Origin: Oryzobacter telluris | Lineage (GTDB): Bacteria > Actinomycetota > Actinomycetes > Actinomycetales > Dermatophilaceae | Assembly (NCBI RefSeq): GCF_043099285.1 | Contig: NZ_CP170723.1 | Location: 3,596,001 to 3,660,000 of the forward strand | DNA length: 64,000 nt | Direction: 5' to 3' | Shown: positions 8,023 through 17,044 of the stretch, piece after piece | Position numbering within the stretch: position 1 is the stretch's first letter | How the letters are laid out: every line of letters begins with the position of its first letter | Position numbers and translations under genes: made by a program | Notes under the pieces: generated by a model | The model's input: only the letters and a program-made list of their open reading frames with translations | Database searches by the model: none | Told to the model about the DNA's origin: nothing

Positions 8023-8072
8023 CGCTACGGGGCAGTAAGTGTCGTGATCACGACACTTACTGCCCCGTAGCG
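8023..8072. repeat. 50-bp perfect palindrome (no loop)
   Basis: Every base from 8023 to 8047 pairs with 8072 to 8048; the centre is CGTGATCACG. It lies between the convergent nuclease (stop 7999) and racemase (stop 8113) genes, so it could serve both as a terminator; the loopless symmetry also fits a protein-binding or recombination site. Confidence 0.9.
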
Positions 8073-8112
8073 AACGGTTCAGCAAGGCCCCGGAGGGTGG
8101 GGCGGGGTCGCG

Positions 8113-8883
8113 TCAGGCGCGCAGCGAGGCGCCGGCGCGGCGGATGACGGTGCGCACCAGGGCGTCGACCGAGTCGACGACCGCGGGGTCGTCGATGCCG
8201 AGGTCACCGTGCAGCACCGACAGCTCGGTGCAGCCGAGCGCCACGACCTCGGCGCCCTTGGCCCGCAGGTGGTCGATGAGCGCGTCGAACCGCTCGCGCG
8301 ACACCGGTCGCCCGGCCTTGACCCCGTCGTAGATGACCGACATGACCTCGCGCTGCACGTCGTCGTCCGGCACGACGAGCTCGAGGCCAGCGGCCTCCAC
8401 CACCTCGGCGTACGTGCGGGCGAGGTGCGTTCCGTCGGTGGCGAGCAGGCCGAGCCGGCGCAGTCCCGGGGCGGCGGCGACCGCGGCCGCCACCGTCTCG
8501 TCGACGATGCTCAGCACCTCGACGCCCACGGCCGCGCGCATCGGCTCGACCCACGCGACGCCGGTGTTGCACGGCATCGCGATGAAGCGGGCCCCCGCGG
8601 CCTCCAGGGCCTTGGCGTTGCCGACGAGCGCGGGTTCGGGACTCTCGCCCTCCCCGCGCAGGAAGGCCGTGCGGTCGGGGGTCGACCCGTGCTGCCAGAC
8701 GAGGAGGTCGACGTGGTCCTGGTCGGTGCCGGCGTCGGTGAGCTCGACCATCCGGCGCATGAAGTAGACGGTCGCGGCCGGCCCCAGCCCACCGACGACG
8801 CCCACCGGCTCGACCCGCGCGCCGGGGGTGCCGGCGGCAGTGGTGGCCGCGATGCGCTCCGCGAGGTCGTCGAGCTCGCTCAT
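8113..8883 (-). CDS. aspartate/glutamate racemase family protein
   Basis: A 256-residue protein of the PLP-independent Asp/Glu racemase family. The two catalytic cysteines are visible: MPCNTGVAW in the first half and ALGCTELSVL in the second; VGVVGGLGPAATVYFMRRM is the typical N-terminus of aspartate racemases (RacD-like). Its ATG at 8883 overlaps the stop of the ATP-grasp gene upstream (ATGA, 8880-8883), so the two are translationally coupled. An Asp/Glu racemase fused in an operon with an ATP-grasp ligase is the arrangement of the enterococcal RacD/D-aspartate ligase pair that builds the D-Asp cross-bridge of peptidoglycan. Substrate specificity (Asp or Glu) cannot be told from sequence alone. 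Confidence 0.85.
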   Translation of the reverse strand: MSELDDLAERIAATTAAGTPGARVEPVGVVGGLGPAATVYFMRRMVELTDAGTDQDHVDLLVWQHGSTPDRTAFLRGEGESPEPALVGNAKALEAAGARFIAMPCNTGVAWVEPMRAAVGVEVLSIVDETVAAAVAAAPGLRRLGLLATDGTHLARTYAEVVEAAGLELVVPDDDVQREVMSVIYDGVKAGRPVSRERFDALIDHLRAKGAEVVALGCTELSVLHGDLGIDDPAVVDSVDALVRTVIRRAGASLRA

Positions 8884-10115
8884 CGGGCGACGAAGTGCTC
8901 GCGGAACTTGCGCACCTGGTTCACGTGGTACGCGAGGTTGTAGGCCCGGCGCTTCAGCGTGAGGTCGGGGGCGTAGACGTTCGGGTCGCTCGAGCGGCCC
9001 GCCTTCATCAGGGCCAGCGCCTTGTCGCGCAGCACGGGGTCCTGGACGTACTTCCTGATGACGGCCTTGGGCACGAAGGCGAAGAGGTGCTCTCCGCGGG
9101 CGATCTCGAGGCCCTCGAGCTCCTCGTGCCGGACCCAGTCGCGCACGTACCAGTCGGACACGTTGTACCCGTTGGCCGTGACGTAGAAGTTGCTCCGGCC
9201 CAGGCGCACGTTGATCTCGAAGAACTTGTACGTGCCGTCGCGGCGGTCGTACTTGAGGTCGAAGTTGGAGAACCCGACGTAGCCGACGTTCTCGAGGAAG
9301 CGCCTCGCCTGCTCGACGACCTCGTCGATCTCGGTGGTGATGATGACGCACGGGTTGCCGATCGCCATCGGGTGGTGCTCCTCGAGGAGCACGTGCCCGA
9401 CCGAGCCGAAGCGGACCTTGCCGTGCTGGTCGGAGTAGCAGGTGAGGACGCGCATGTTCGTGTCGTCGCCGGGGACGAACTCCTGCAGGAGGAAGTTGCC
9501 GTCGTAGTTCGACGCGCGCACCGCGGCCAGGGCGGTGTCGAGCTCGGCGCGGGTCTCGTGGATGAAGACCTTCTTCTTGCCGGGGTAGGTCGCGTAGTGG
9601 TGCAGCGCGCTGTCGGCCGGCTTCATCACGACGGGGAACTCGAAGGGGAGGTCGTCCTCCTCACCGAGGTCCTGCGACATGTCGACGACGACGGTCGCGG
9701 GGTGCGGGACGTCGACGGCCTCGAGGTGCGCGTGGAAGCGGTCCTTGCGGACGATGTCGTCGAGCAGGGCCACGTCGATGTACGGGATCGTGAACCACTG
9801 CGAGAGGTGGTCCTTGTTCTCGATGATCATCCGCACGTACCAGTCGCCCGCGGCCACGAGGAGCAGCGGCACCCCGGCGGTGGCGTGCTCGCGCCCGACC
9901 TGCTCGAGCGCCCCCACGAAGACGTCGGCGTTCTCGAGGTCGGGGATGTAGACGTGGTCGCAGACCGTGCTCATCCCGATCGGGCCGCCGTCGGTCATGT
10001 TGACGACGAGCGGTCGCACGCCGTGACCCTCGTGGAAGGTGCGCACCAGGCTGTAGGCCGTGATGTCGCCGCCGAGGATGACGGGGCGGAAGTCGGTGGC
10101 CGGGACGGCGGGCAC
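8880..10115 (-). CDS. ATP-grasp carboxylate-amine ligase, candidate D-Asp/D-Glu ligase of the cell-wall cross-bridge
   Basis: A 411-residue protein starting at GTG 10115 behind GGAGGACCCC. After an N-terminal pre-ATP-grasp domain (PVILGGDITAYSLVRTF), the ATP-grasp core shows FEFPVVMKPADSALHHY (nucleotide-binding Lys), LLQEFVPGDDTNMRVLTCYSD, and FFEINVRLGRSNFYVTANG, the Mg-binding Glu/Asn pair. The family forms amide or peptide bonds via acyl phosphates. The directly overlapping racemase gene suggests the amino substrate or acyl donor is a D-amino acid, as in AslFm of Enterococcus faecium. Peptidoglycans with D-Asp or D-Glu bridges occur in several Micrococcales. The role is inferred from gene context. 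Confidence 0.75.
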   Translation of the reverse strand: MPAVPATDFRPVILGGDITAYSLVRTFHEGHGVRPLVVNMTDGGPIGMSTVCDHVYIPDLENADVFVGALEQVGREHATAGVPLLLVAAGDWYVRMIIENKDHLSQWFTIPYIDVALLDDIVRKDRFHAHLEAVDVPHPATVVVDMSQDLGEEDDLPFEFPVVMKPADSALHHYATYPGKKKVFIHETRAELDTALAAVRASNYDGNFLLQEFVPGDDTNMRVLTCYSDQHGKVRFGSVGHVLLEEHHPMAIGNPCVIITTEIDEVVEQARRFLENVGYVGFSNFDLKYDRRDGTYKFFEINVRLGRSNFYVTANGYNVSDWYVRDWVRHEELEGLEIARGEHLFAFVPKAVIRKYVQDPVLRDKALALMKAGRSSDPNVYAPDLTLKRRAYNLAYHVNQVRKFREHFVAR

Positions 10116-10226
10116 GCGGGGTCCTCCGGTGGTCGGGGTCGTGCGCGCAGAGGCGCGCAGGGCGGCCTCAAGCGTCCCACAGCCGCTCGGTCCACCCCGA
10201 ATCCGCTGCGTGGCCGTCGAGTGGGG

Positions 10227-11573
10227 TCAGGCGGGGGCGACGTGCTCGAACTGGCCGCCGCGGAAGGCGTCGACGAAGACGCGGTGGTCGTCGCGGGCGC
10301 GGGCCGCGTAGTCGTGCGCGAAGCCGGTGAGGAGCTCGACGAGACCGTCGACGTCGCCGCCGATGCAGCGGCCCACCGCCTCCTCGACGCTGACCGTGAC
10401 GAGGTCCTGGTCGGACTCGGTGTCGGCGACGCAGTGGATCTTGGCGGTGGCGCGCCCCAGCTGGGGCAGCAGGACGGCGAGGTCGGCGGGCTCGGAGACG
10501 TCGTCCCACGACAGGTCGGCCTCGTAGGGCGACACCTCGCTGACGACGTACCCGACGTCGCCGTCGGCCCCCGGCAGCGAGGTCCAGCCGAGGAAGCGGT
10601 CGGCGTGGGCCTGCAGCGCCCGCTGCGAGATGGCCGTGCGGTGCCCGTGGTGGTCGAAGTACGAGCCGCCCCGCTCGTCGTGCACGACCCGGCTCGGGGC
10701 GGCGATGTTGCCCTGCTTCATCGAGAGCACGACGTCGTTGTCGAGAGCCTGGGTGAAGCCCTCGATGAGGACGCTGTACGCCGGGAGCCCGGCGCTGCCG
10801 ATCCCGAAGCCCGAGCGGCCCACGGCATCGAGGACGTCGAAGGTCACCACGCCCTGGCGCGACTCGGGCAGCGTGTGCCGGTACCGCTCGAAGGCCTGGC
10901 CGACGGCCTCGAGCTCGTCGTCCTCGAGGCGGCGGACGCCGGCGCCGTCGGCGAAGCGGCGGCGGTGGTCCTCGACGACGGTCATCGACTCGAGCATCCC
11001 GAAGCGGGTCGAGAGCTTGGCCCGGTGCAGCGCGTCGAGGACGGCACCCTCGGCGGTGTCGAGGGTCAGCGCCCACTCGGTGTCGTCGGCGACGGTGCGG
11101 TAGTGCTCGACCTGGTCGGCGTAGGCGCGCACGTAGCGGCTGATGAGGTCGTCGATGGTGTCGTCGGGCAGCGCCTTCTGCCAGCAGAGCAGCGCCAGGC
11201 TGGCGACGAAGCGGGCCAGGTCCCAGGTCCAGTGGCCCAGGTAGGCCTCGTCGAAGTCGTTGACGTCGAAGACGAGGCGCCCGTCGGCGTCGAGGTAGGT
11301 GCCGAAGTTCTCGGCGTGCAGGTCGCCCTGGATCCACACGCGCGCCGACTCGTCGTCGACGAAGTCCGCGTCGAAGCCGGCGAGCTGCCCGCCCTCACCC
11401 ACGTCGGCGTAGAACAGGCACGCGGTGCCCCGGTAGAACGCGAACGGGTCGCGCGCCATCTTGCGGAACTTCGTGCGGAAGCCCTGCGGGTCGGCCTTCA
11501 TCAGCGGCTCGAAGGCGGTGAGCAGCGTGGCGACGATGAGGTCGGCCCGCTCGTCGGGTCCCTGGTCTGACAT
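10227..11573 (-). CDS. DUF2252 family protein
   Basis: A 448-residue protein with DUF2252 features: KMARDPFAFYRGTACLFYAD near the N-terminus, then WIQGDLHAENFGTYLD and DVNDFDEAYLGHWTWDLARF. These resemble the catalytic HGDLHxxN and metal-binding D loops of aminoglycoside-phosphotransferase/protein-kinase-like folds, and the C-terminal part ends in FAHDYAARARDDHRVF. The family is widespread in actinobacteria with no established substrate. It lies 111 bases upstream of the ATP-grasp gene on the same strand, too far for strict coupling. Catalytic activity is suggested by the intact D-x-x-x-x-N motif but is not known. Confidence 0.85.
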   Translation of the reverse strand: MSDQGPDERADLIVATLLTAFEPLMKADPQGFRTKFRKMARDPFAFYRGTACLFYADVGEGGQLAGFDADFVDDESARVWIQGDLHAENFGTYLDADGRLVFDVNDFDEAYLGHWTWDLARFVASLALLCWQKALPDDTIDDLISRYVRAYADQVEHYRTVADDTEWALTLDTAEGAVLDALHRAKLSTRFGMLESMTVVEDHRRRFADGAGVRRLEDDELEAVGQAFERYRHTLPESRQGVVTFDVLDAVGRSGFGIGSAGLPAYSVLIEGFTQALDNDVVLSMKQGNIAAPSRVVHDERGGSYFDHHGHRTAISQRALQAHADRFLGWTSLPGADGDVGYVVSEVSPYEADLSWDDVSEPADLAVLLPQLGRATAKIHCVADTESDQDLVTVSVEEAVGRCIGGDVDGLVELLTGFAHDYAARARDDHRVFVDAFRGGQFEHVAPA

Positions 11574-11762
11574 GGGGGCACCTTCGCACAGCCACCTGCA
11601 CGCCGAACCGGAGCGAGCAGGGCATCGTCCGCCGGTCAGCGGGCCAGCGGTTCAGCAGGCCAGCACGCGCCCCGGGTCAGCCGGCCGGTCGACATCGGTG
11701 GCGGTGGTCCAGGGCGGTCGGCGGCCTGTGGATGACGCGCGAGAGCTGTCGGTGGACATCCG

Positions 11763-11768
11763 TACGAT
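11763..11768 (+). promoter_or_regulatory. -10 box of leaderless promoter for the DUF222/HNH gene
   Basis: TACGAT six bases before ATG 11775, with no ribosome-binding site between. The close spacing predicts transcription starting at the A of the start codon. Confidence 0.5.
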
Positions 11769-11774
11769 TAGAGC

Positions 11775-13100
11775 ATGGCAGGGAGAACAGCACTCGAGGC
11801 ACGGCGCGACGTGGTCGCGGCGGCGTGCGACGCCTTGTCCGGACTCGGGGCGGAGCTGTGGCGGGCCGGCTCGGCCGAGCTGGCGGCCGTGATGGGCGAG
11901 GTCGACCGGCTCGTCGTGCTGGGAGAGGCGGCGAGGGTCGAGGTCACGGGCGAGGCGCTCCGCCGCGGGGAGCCTGGGTCGGGAGCGCGGGCGATGACGC
12001 CGGTGCAGTGGGTGCGTGCGCATGCGCCGTCGACGCGCGCGGGTGGGGCGGCGCAGGTGGTGGCAGTCGCGGAGGCCTTCGCGGTGTCGGGCCTGGCGGC
12101 GGTCAAGGCCGCCGTGGTGTCGGGGGTGCTGCCGGTGCGGTCGGCCGCAGTGGTGGTGGCCGAGGCGGAGCGGTTGCGGCCGCTGCTGGCCGAAGGGGTC
12201 GAACCGAGCGTGGTGGACGGGCTGGTGCGGATGGCGGTGGAGCACGGCCCCCGCGGATGTCGCGAGGTGCGGCCCCGGCTCCTGGCCGAGTTCGGGCGCG
12301 ACGGCGAGCTGCAGGCGGAGCAGGACCGGGGCAAGCGGTTCATCTCCCTGTCGCAGCCTCGGGTCGACGCTCTCGGCGTGGCGGAGTACCGGCTGACCCT
12401 CGACGTGGAGGGCCGCACCGTGCTGGAGGCGGCGCTGGGTCCGTTGTCGGCCCCGATGCCCGTGGAGGGTGAGCGGGACCTGCGCTCGTCGGACCGACGC
12501 CGCGGCGAGGCGCTGGTGACCCTGGTGAGGCGAGCGGTCGCCGCCGGCGGGGTCACGTCGACGAACCAGAAGTCGACGCTGGTGGTGACCGTGCCGCTCG
12601 AGGTGCTGCAGTCGGCGGTGTCCGGGGCGGGGGAAGCCTTCGGAGGGACCGAGTCCGGGACGCTGCTCGCCCCCGAGACGATACGGAGGCTGGCGTGTGA
12701 CGCGGCCGTCCTCCCGGTGGTGCTGTCGTGCGAGTCCGAGGTGGTCGACGTCGGCCGCCTGAAGCGCTTGTTCACCGCCGGGCAGGTGCGGCGGCTGTGG
12801 TTCCGCGACCGGCACTGCACCTACCCGGGCTGCGACGTCCCCGGGCAGTGGTGCGACGCGCATCATCTGGTGCACTGGGCCGACCACGGACCGACGGACC
12901 TCGAGAACGCCGGGTTGTTGTGCGAGCGCCACCACACCGTCGTCCACGCCCGCAGGCTGGCGGGACGGGTCGTCCACGGTCCGGCGGGGACGCGGGTGGA
13001 GTGGGACCTGCGGTTCGGGTCCTACGACGAGCTGCTGGCCAGGATGCACGCCACCGGGCAGCTCCTGCCTGGCCTTGTTGCCGCACGAGAACCAGCGTGA
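11775..13100 (+). CDS. DUF222 domain-containing HNH endonuclease (13E12 repeat family)
   Basis: A 441-residue protein. Residues 1 to about 330 are the helical DUF222 region (LGEAARVEVTGEALRRG; VRAAVVS-type repeats; RRGEALVTLVRRA). The C-terminus is an HNH nuclease: RDRHCTYPGCDVPGQWCDAHH, WADHGPTDLENAGLLCERHH, with paired Cys for a zinc knuckle and the catalytic HH. The family exists in many copies in mycobacteria and Micrococcales and is often taken as selfish or mobile, but no flanking repeats or insertion boundaries are visible here. The ATG is set by the TACGAT box immediately upstream. The role is unknown, probably DNA cleavage. Confidence 0.9.
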   Translation: MAGRTALEARRDVVAAACDALSGLGAELWRAGSAELAAVMGEVDRLVVLGEAARVEVTGEALRRGEPGSGARAMTPVQWVRAHAPSTRAGGAAQVVAVAEAFAVSGLAAVKAAVVSGVLPVRSAAVVVAEAERLRPLLAEGVEPSVVDGLVRMAVEHGPRGCREVRPRLLAEFGRDGELQAEQDRGKRFISLSQPRVDALGVAEYRLTLDVEGRTVLEAALGPLSAPMPVEGERDLRSSDRRRGEALVTLVRRAVAAGGVTSTNQKSTLVVTVPLEVLQSAVSGAGEAFGGTESGTLLAPETIRRLACDAAVLPVVLSCESEVVDVGRLKRLFTAGQVRRLWFRDRHCTYPGCDVPGQWCDAHHLVHWADHGPTDLENAGLLCERHHTVVHARRLAGRVVHGPAGTRVEWDLRFGSYDELLARMHATGQLLPGLVAAREPA

Positions 13101-13242
13101 CCCCGCCCCGCACCCCGCCCACCCCCGGGCGGGGCCGTAGGCCTGCTCTCACGCCCGCTCGGCAGCGCACCTCACCCGGCGGTCTGCACGCACGCTCACG
13201 CGGGCTCGGTCACCGCACCGCCCGCGGGCGACCGCACAGGCG

Positions 13243-14919
13243 TCAGATCCGGTCGGCCTTGCCGAGGGTGCCGTCGGGGTCGAAGAGGTCGTAGAGGCGC
13301 GGCGCCCACAGCAGCTGGGCCCGGGTCAGCTCGGGCCGCTCGATCCGCCGCAGCTGGCCCGCCGGCCGTTCCACCCCGGCCTGGCCCGAGGCCGCACCCG
13401 ACCGACGCCGCCACCGCACCGCCGTGCCCCGCAGCGGAGCCTTCGGCCGCGGCACGTGCCGGCGACCCCGCGGCGGCGACCCCGCGGCGTACCAGGAGTC
13501 GAGCCGCTCGGCGCACGCCGCCATCAGGTCCCAGACCTCGTCGGGGTCGTCCGGCACGTCGTCCGGCTCGACGCCCAGGTGCTCCCCCACCAGCTCGCGC
13601 CGCAGCCGCAGGGCGAACGTGTCGCGCACGCCCCCACCACCATCGGCCGAGCCCTCGCGCGTGTCCTGCACCGCGCACGCGATCTCCGAGTCGCTCGACC
13701 ACGACCGCCGGTTGAAGTTGTCCGACCCCACGCTGGCCCACCGGTCGTCGACGATGCACACCTTCGAGTGCACGTAGACGGGGTACCCGCCGGCGTTGGT
13801 CATGCCGTAGATGGCGACGCGGTCACCCCCGGCCTCGATCAGCAGGTCCATCGCCAGCTTGCGCCCGTACAGCTGCGGCGGCAGCGACACCGCGCCGTCG
13901 ACGTCGGGGTGCAGCGGGATGACCGCGATGAGCCGCAGCTCGGGGTTCTCGCGCAGCGCCCGACCGAAGTGGCGGCCGACCTCCTCCGACCACAGGTACT
14001 GGTCCTCGAGGTACACCAGCCGCTGCGCGGTGGCCACCGCCTTGGTGTTGAGGTGCGCGATGCTCCGCTCGCCCCAGCGCGCGAAGTCGTACCCCTTGGG
14101 CAGGATCGACGGGTACGTCCGCACCACCTGCACGGCGTCGGTCCCCTCCGACACCTCCGGCGGTGGCGGCGCCTGCTCCGCCAGTGGCCGCGCCGTCAGC
14201 ACCTCCCCCTGGCTCAGGCTCGACAGCAGGCGCCCGGGGTTGAGGGTGAGCGGCGTGGTGTCCTCCCAGCGCTCGCGGAAGGTCGTCTCCACGTCGTACA
14301 CGGCCGGCCCCTGCACGGCGACGTGCACGTCGTGCCAGGCCGGCCGCTTGCCGAACACCTGCGGCATGACGATCCTCTGCCGGTCCCCGGCGTGCCGGGC
14401 GTCGTCACGACGGCTGTGGCACAGGTCGATCCCGCCGACGAAGGCGATGTCGCGCGTCGGGTCGTCGCGGTGGCGCAGCACGACGAACTTCTGGTGGTGC
14501 GCCCCACCCGTGCGGACCCGCATGTCCCGCAGGCACTGTCCGCCGGCCTCGTCGATCTCGATGCCGAGGAGCCGCGACTTCTCGGAGTGGAACCCGAACT
14601 TGTTCCAGTGCGATCGCCACAGCAGCCCGCGCACGTCGACGCCGCGACGGGCCGCCCCCGCGAACGTCGCCGACACCGTGGCCCGCGGGTCGTCGGTCAG
14701 CTGCTGGTCCGGGTCGCCGCGCCAGTCGACGAAGTAGAGCAGGTCGCCCTCGCCCATCGCGGTGATCCGCTCGTGCAGCTCGGCCATGTACGGGACGCCG
14801 TGGACGACCGGCCGCACGTGGTTCCCCACGCTCCACGCGACCCCCTCCGGGTGGTGGTCGTCGATGCGGGTGTCGGGGTTGTCGCGTTCCTCGGGCAGCA
14901 GGAAGAGGTCGGAGAGCAC
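13243..14919 (-). CDS. phospholipase D family protein with two HKD motifs
   Basis: A 558-residue protein starting at GTG 14919. Two HKD motifs are complete: HHQKFVVLRHRDDPTRDIAFVGG (around residues 141-163) and VYVHSKVCIVDDRWASVGSDN (around 380-400). The surrounding VGGIDLCHSRRDD and FNRRSWSSDSEIACAV are typical of PLDs that hydrolyse phosphodiester head groups. There is no signal peptide, so a cytosolic or peripheral membrane role is likely. The C-terminal 90 residues are basic (PRGRRHVPRPKAP; RWRRRSGAASGQ) and low-complexity. The gene is divergent from the response regulator at 15021. Substrate not determined. Confidence 0.9.
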   Translation of the reverse strand: MLSDLFLLPEERDNPDTRIDDHHPEGVAWSVGNHVRPVVHGVPYMAELHERITAMGEGDLLYFVDWRGDPDQQLTDDPRATVSATFAGAARRGVDVRGLLWRSHWNKFGFHSEKSRLLGIEIDEAGGQCLRDMRVRTGGAHHQKFVVLRHRDDPTRDIAFVGGIDLCHSRRDDARHAGDRQRIVMPQVFGKRPAWHDVHVAVQGPAVYDVETTFRERWEDTTPLTLNPGRLLSSLSQGEVLTARPLAEQAPPPPEVSEGTDAVQVVRTYPSILPKGYDFARWGERSIAHLNTKAVATAQRLVYLEDQYLWSEEVGRHFGRALRENPELRLIAVIPLHPDVDGAVSLPPQLYGRKLAMDLLIEAGGDRVAIYGMTNAGGYPVYVHSKVCIVDDRWASVGSDNFNRRSWSSDSEIACAVQDTREGSADGGGGVRDTFALRLRRELVGEHLGVEPDDVPDDPDEVWDLMAACAERLDSWYAAGSPPRGRRHVPRPKAPLRGTAVRWRRRSGAASGQAGVERPAGQLRRIERPELTRAQLLWAPRLYDLFDPDGTLGKADRI

Positions 14920-15007
14920 CCGTGCATCCTGCCCTCCCCGGACGGGCGACGGTAGGGGCGCCCACCGGCGGTCCCGCGCGCCGCCCCGGATGACGCCGGG
15001 ACGTCCC

Positions 15008-15013
15008 TAGCAT
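15008..15013 (+). promoter_or_regulatory. -10 box of leaderless promoter for the two-component operon
   Basis: TAGCAT seven bases before ATG 15021. It overlaps the upstream in-frame ATG at 15012, which argues for 15021 as the true start. Confidence 0.5.
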
Positions 15014-15020
15014 GCTCACC

Positions 15021-15725
15021 ATGACCGGGATGCGCGTCGTGCTGGCCGAGGACAGCGTCCTGCTGCGCCAGGGCCTCGTCGCGCTGCTCAGCGAGCACCC
15101 GTCGGTGGCCGAGGTCATCGAGGCCGGCGACCTCGGCGAGCTCCTCGACGCGGTCGAGCGCGAGCGCCCCGACGTCGTCCTCGCCGACATCCGGATGCCG
15201 CCGACGCACACCGACGAGGGCATCCGCGCGGCCGAACGCTTCCGCACCACCCACCCCGACCTCGGGGTCGTCGTCCTGTCGCAGCACGCGGATGCCGAGG
15301 GCGCCCTCGCCCTCGTGGCCGGCGGCAGCAGGGGGCGCGGCTACCTCCTCAAGGAGCGGGTCGCCGACGTCGAGCAGCTCGTCTCGGCGCTGGAGTCGGT
15401 CGAGCGCGGCGAGAGCGTCATCGACCCGCACGTCGTCGATGCCCTGATGCGCCACCGGATGCGCTTCGAGACCAGCCCGGTCGCCCGGCTCACCGCCCGC
15501 GAGCGCGAGGTGCTCGGCCTCATCGCCACGGGCGCCTCGAACATCGCCATCGCCGCCGCCCTGCACGTCACGTCGCGGGCGGTGGAGAAGCACATCAACT
15601 CGATCTTCACCAAGCTCGACCTCCCCGTCGGCGACCGCACCCACCGCCGGGTCGCCGCCGTGCTGCTCTACCTGGGCGACAGCGGGTCCGGACCGAGCCC
15701 CGCGGACAGCGGCGCGGCGGTCTGA
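15021..15725 (+). CDS. NarL/FixJ-type response regulator
   Basis: A 234-residue regulator. The receiver domain begins MTGMRVVLAEDSVLLRQGLV with the acidic pair after strand 1 and the phospho-acceptor Asp56 in PDVVLADIRMPP. Conserved Ser/Lys positions (VVLSQHAD and YLLKERV) are present. The C-terminal LuxR-type helix-turn-helix reads LTAREREVLGLIATGASNIAIAAALHVTSRAVEKHI. It lies 2 bases upstream of its histidine kinase, so they form one unit. The signal and target genes cannot be deduced; a transporter is not adjacent, unlike LiaSR or antibiotic-sensing pairs. Confidence 0.95.
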   Translation: MTGMRVVLAEDSVLLRQGLVALLSEHPSVAEVIEAGDLGELLDAVERERPDVVLADIRMPPTHTDEGIRAAERFRTTHPDLGVVVLSQHADAEGALALVAGGSRGRGYLLKERVADVEQLVSALESVERGESVIDPHVVDALMRHRMRFETSPVARLTAREREVLGLIATGASNIAIAAALHVTSRAVEKHINSIFTKLDLPVGDRTHRRVAAVLLYLGDSGSGPSPADSGAAV

Positions 15726-15727
15726 GG

Positions 15728-16960
15728 ATGTCGGACCGCCTGCCGCCCGATCCCGGCCGGCCCCGTCCCCGCAGCGCCAACGCGGAGGGACGGCTGCGGC
15801 GCTACCTGCTCGTCAACGGGGTGGCGATCTGGGTCTCGGTCCTCATCCTCGTCGTGCTGCGGGTCGCCGTCGTCGGGAAGTCGTCGACGATCGAGTGGAC
15901 CATCGAGGTCCTCGCGGGCGCCGGGGTGGTCGTGCTCGCGGCCGTGGCCCTGGCGTCCCGGGCCCGCTCGACGCTGGCCGCGTTCATGGTGGTCGTCGCG
16001 ACCTGGGGCGTGGCGCTGGCCATCACGTGGTTCACCCCGTTCATCGCCCCGGTCGGGCTCCTCGCGCTGCTGCTGCCGCTCGTCATCGTCGCCGACCACC
16101 TGCCCCGCCGGGGTCGCGCGGCCATCGTCGTCACGACGACGCTGCTCTCGGGCACGATCGTCGCGGTCGGCTCGCTCCGCGGCGACGAGTACGACCGGGC
16201 CTACGCGTACTCGCCGCTCCAGGCGCTGATGCTCGCGCTGTTCGTGCCGCTCCTCGTCAGCGTCCTCGTGCTCGGCCTGCGCGACTACGTCAGCCGGCTC
16301 CAGGAGCGCACCCGCGAGCTCGAGGAGTCCCGCTCCCGCCTCGCCCAGGCGTCCGTCGAGGCCCGGCGCGGCATCGAGCGCGACCTGCACGACGGCGCCC
16401 AGCAGCGCCTCGCGACCCTCGCGGTCGACATCGGGCGCGCCACGCGCCTCTGGGAGAAGGACCCCGCCGCCGCCGGTGAGGTGGTGCGCGGCCTGCAGGG
16501 CCAGCTCGAGCTGGCGATCCGCGAGCTGCGCGACCTCGCCCACGGCATCTACCCCACGGCCCTGGGCGAGAAGGGCCTGCCCGGCGCCCTGCCGGCGGCG
16601 GCCCGGCGCACCGTGCTGCCCTGCACCGTCGACGCGCGCGACATCGGCCGGCACACCCCCGCGGTCGAGGCCGCCGTCTACTTCTGCTGCCTCGAGGCGA
16701 TCCAGAACGCCGACCGGCACTCGCACGGCACGCTCATCAGCGTCCTCGTCGACGAGTCCCGCGACGGTGGCGGCCTGCGCTTCCGGGTCACCGACGACGG
16801 CACCGGGTTCGAGCCCGACGCGGTGCCCGACGCGCACGGCCTCACCGGGATGCGCGACCGGATCCGGGCGGCCGGGGGCGAGCTGCGGATCGAGTCCGCG
16901 CGGGGTCGCGGGACCACCGTCGAGGGCCAGTTCGCCCCGGGAACCCGCCAGCCGCGCTGA
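15728..16960 (+). CDS. NarL-type sensor histidine kinase (HisKA_3)
   Basis: A 410-residue membrane kinase. Five or six hydrophobic segments cover residues about 28-185 (GVAIWVSVLILVVLRVAVV, VLAGAGVVVLAAVALA, FMVVVATWGVALAITWF and following), with no large extracellular sensor. This is followed by a short coiled coil (LQERTRELEESRSRL). The HisKA_3 phospho-acceptor is His221 in IERDLHDGAQQRLATLAVD. The ATPase domain shows EAIQNADRHSH (N box) and VTDDGTGFEPDAV plus GLTGMRDRI (G boxes). It is translated immediately after the response regulator. The compact membrane domain suggests sensing of membrane state or a small hydrophobic ligand. Confidence 0.95.
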   Translation: MSDRLPPDPGRPRPRSANAEGRLRRYLLVNGVAIWVSVLILVVLRVAVVGKSSTIEWTIEVLAGAGVVVLAAVALASRARSTLAAFMVVVATWGVALAITWFTPFIAPVGLLALLLPLVIVADHLPRRGRAAIVVTTTLLSGTIVAVGSLRGDEYDRAYAYSPLQALMLALFVPLLVSVLVLGLRDYVSRLQERTRELEESRSRLAQASVEARRGIERDLHDGAQQRLATLAVDIGRATRLWEKDPAAAGEVVRGLQGQLELAIRELRDLAHGIYPTALGEKGLPGALPAAARRTVLPCTVDARDIGRHTPAVEAAVYFCCLEAIQNADRHSHGTLISVLVDESRDGGGLRFRVTDDGTGFEPDAVPDAHGLTGMRDRIRAAGGELRIESARGRGTTVEGQFAPGTRQPR

Positions 16961-17044
16961 CGCCGACCCCTACGGAACCACGCGTTCAACACCGTGCAAA
17001 TCACTGGATCCGAAGGTTGCCGCAAATCCTATCGTCGGGAGTAG

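Noticed and set aside
8895..11570. 891-residue plus-strand open frame opposite the ATP-grasp and DUF2252 genes
   Set aside because: Shadow of real minus-strand genes; low-complexity D/V/G/R composition and no motif.
11775..13100. Mobile element (13E12 family often called repeats)
   Set aside because: No terminal inverted repeats or target duplications around the gene; the family is simply widespread.
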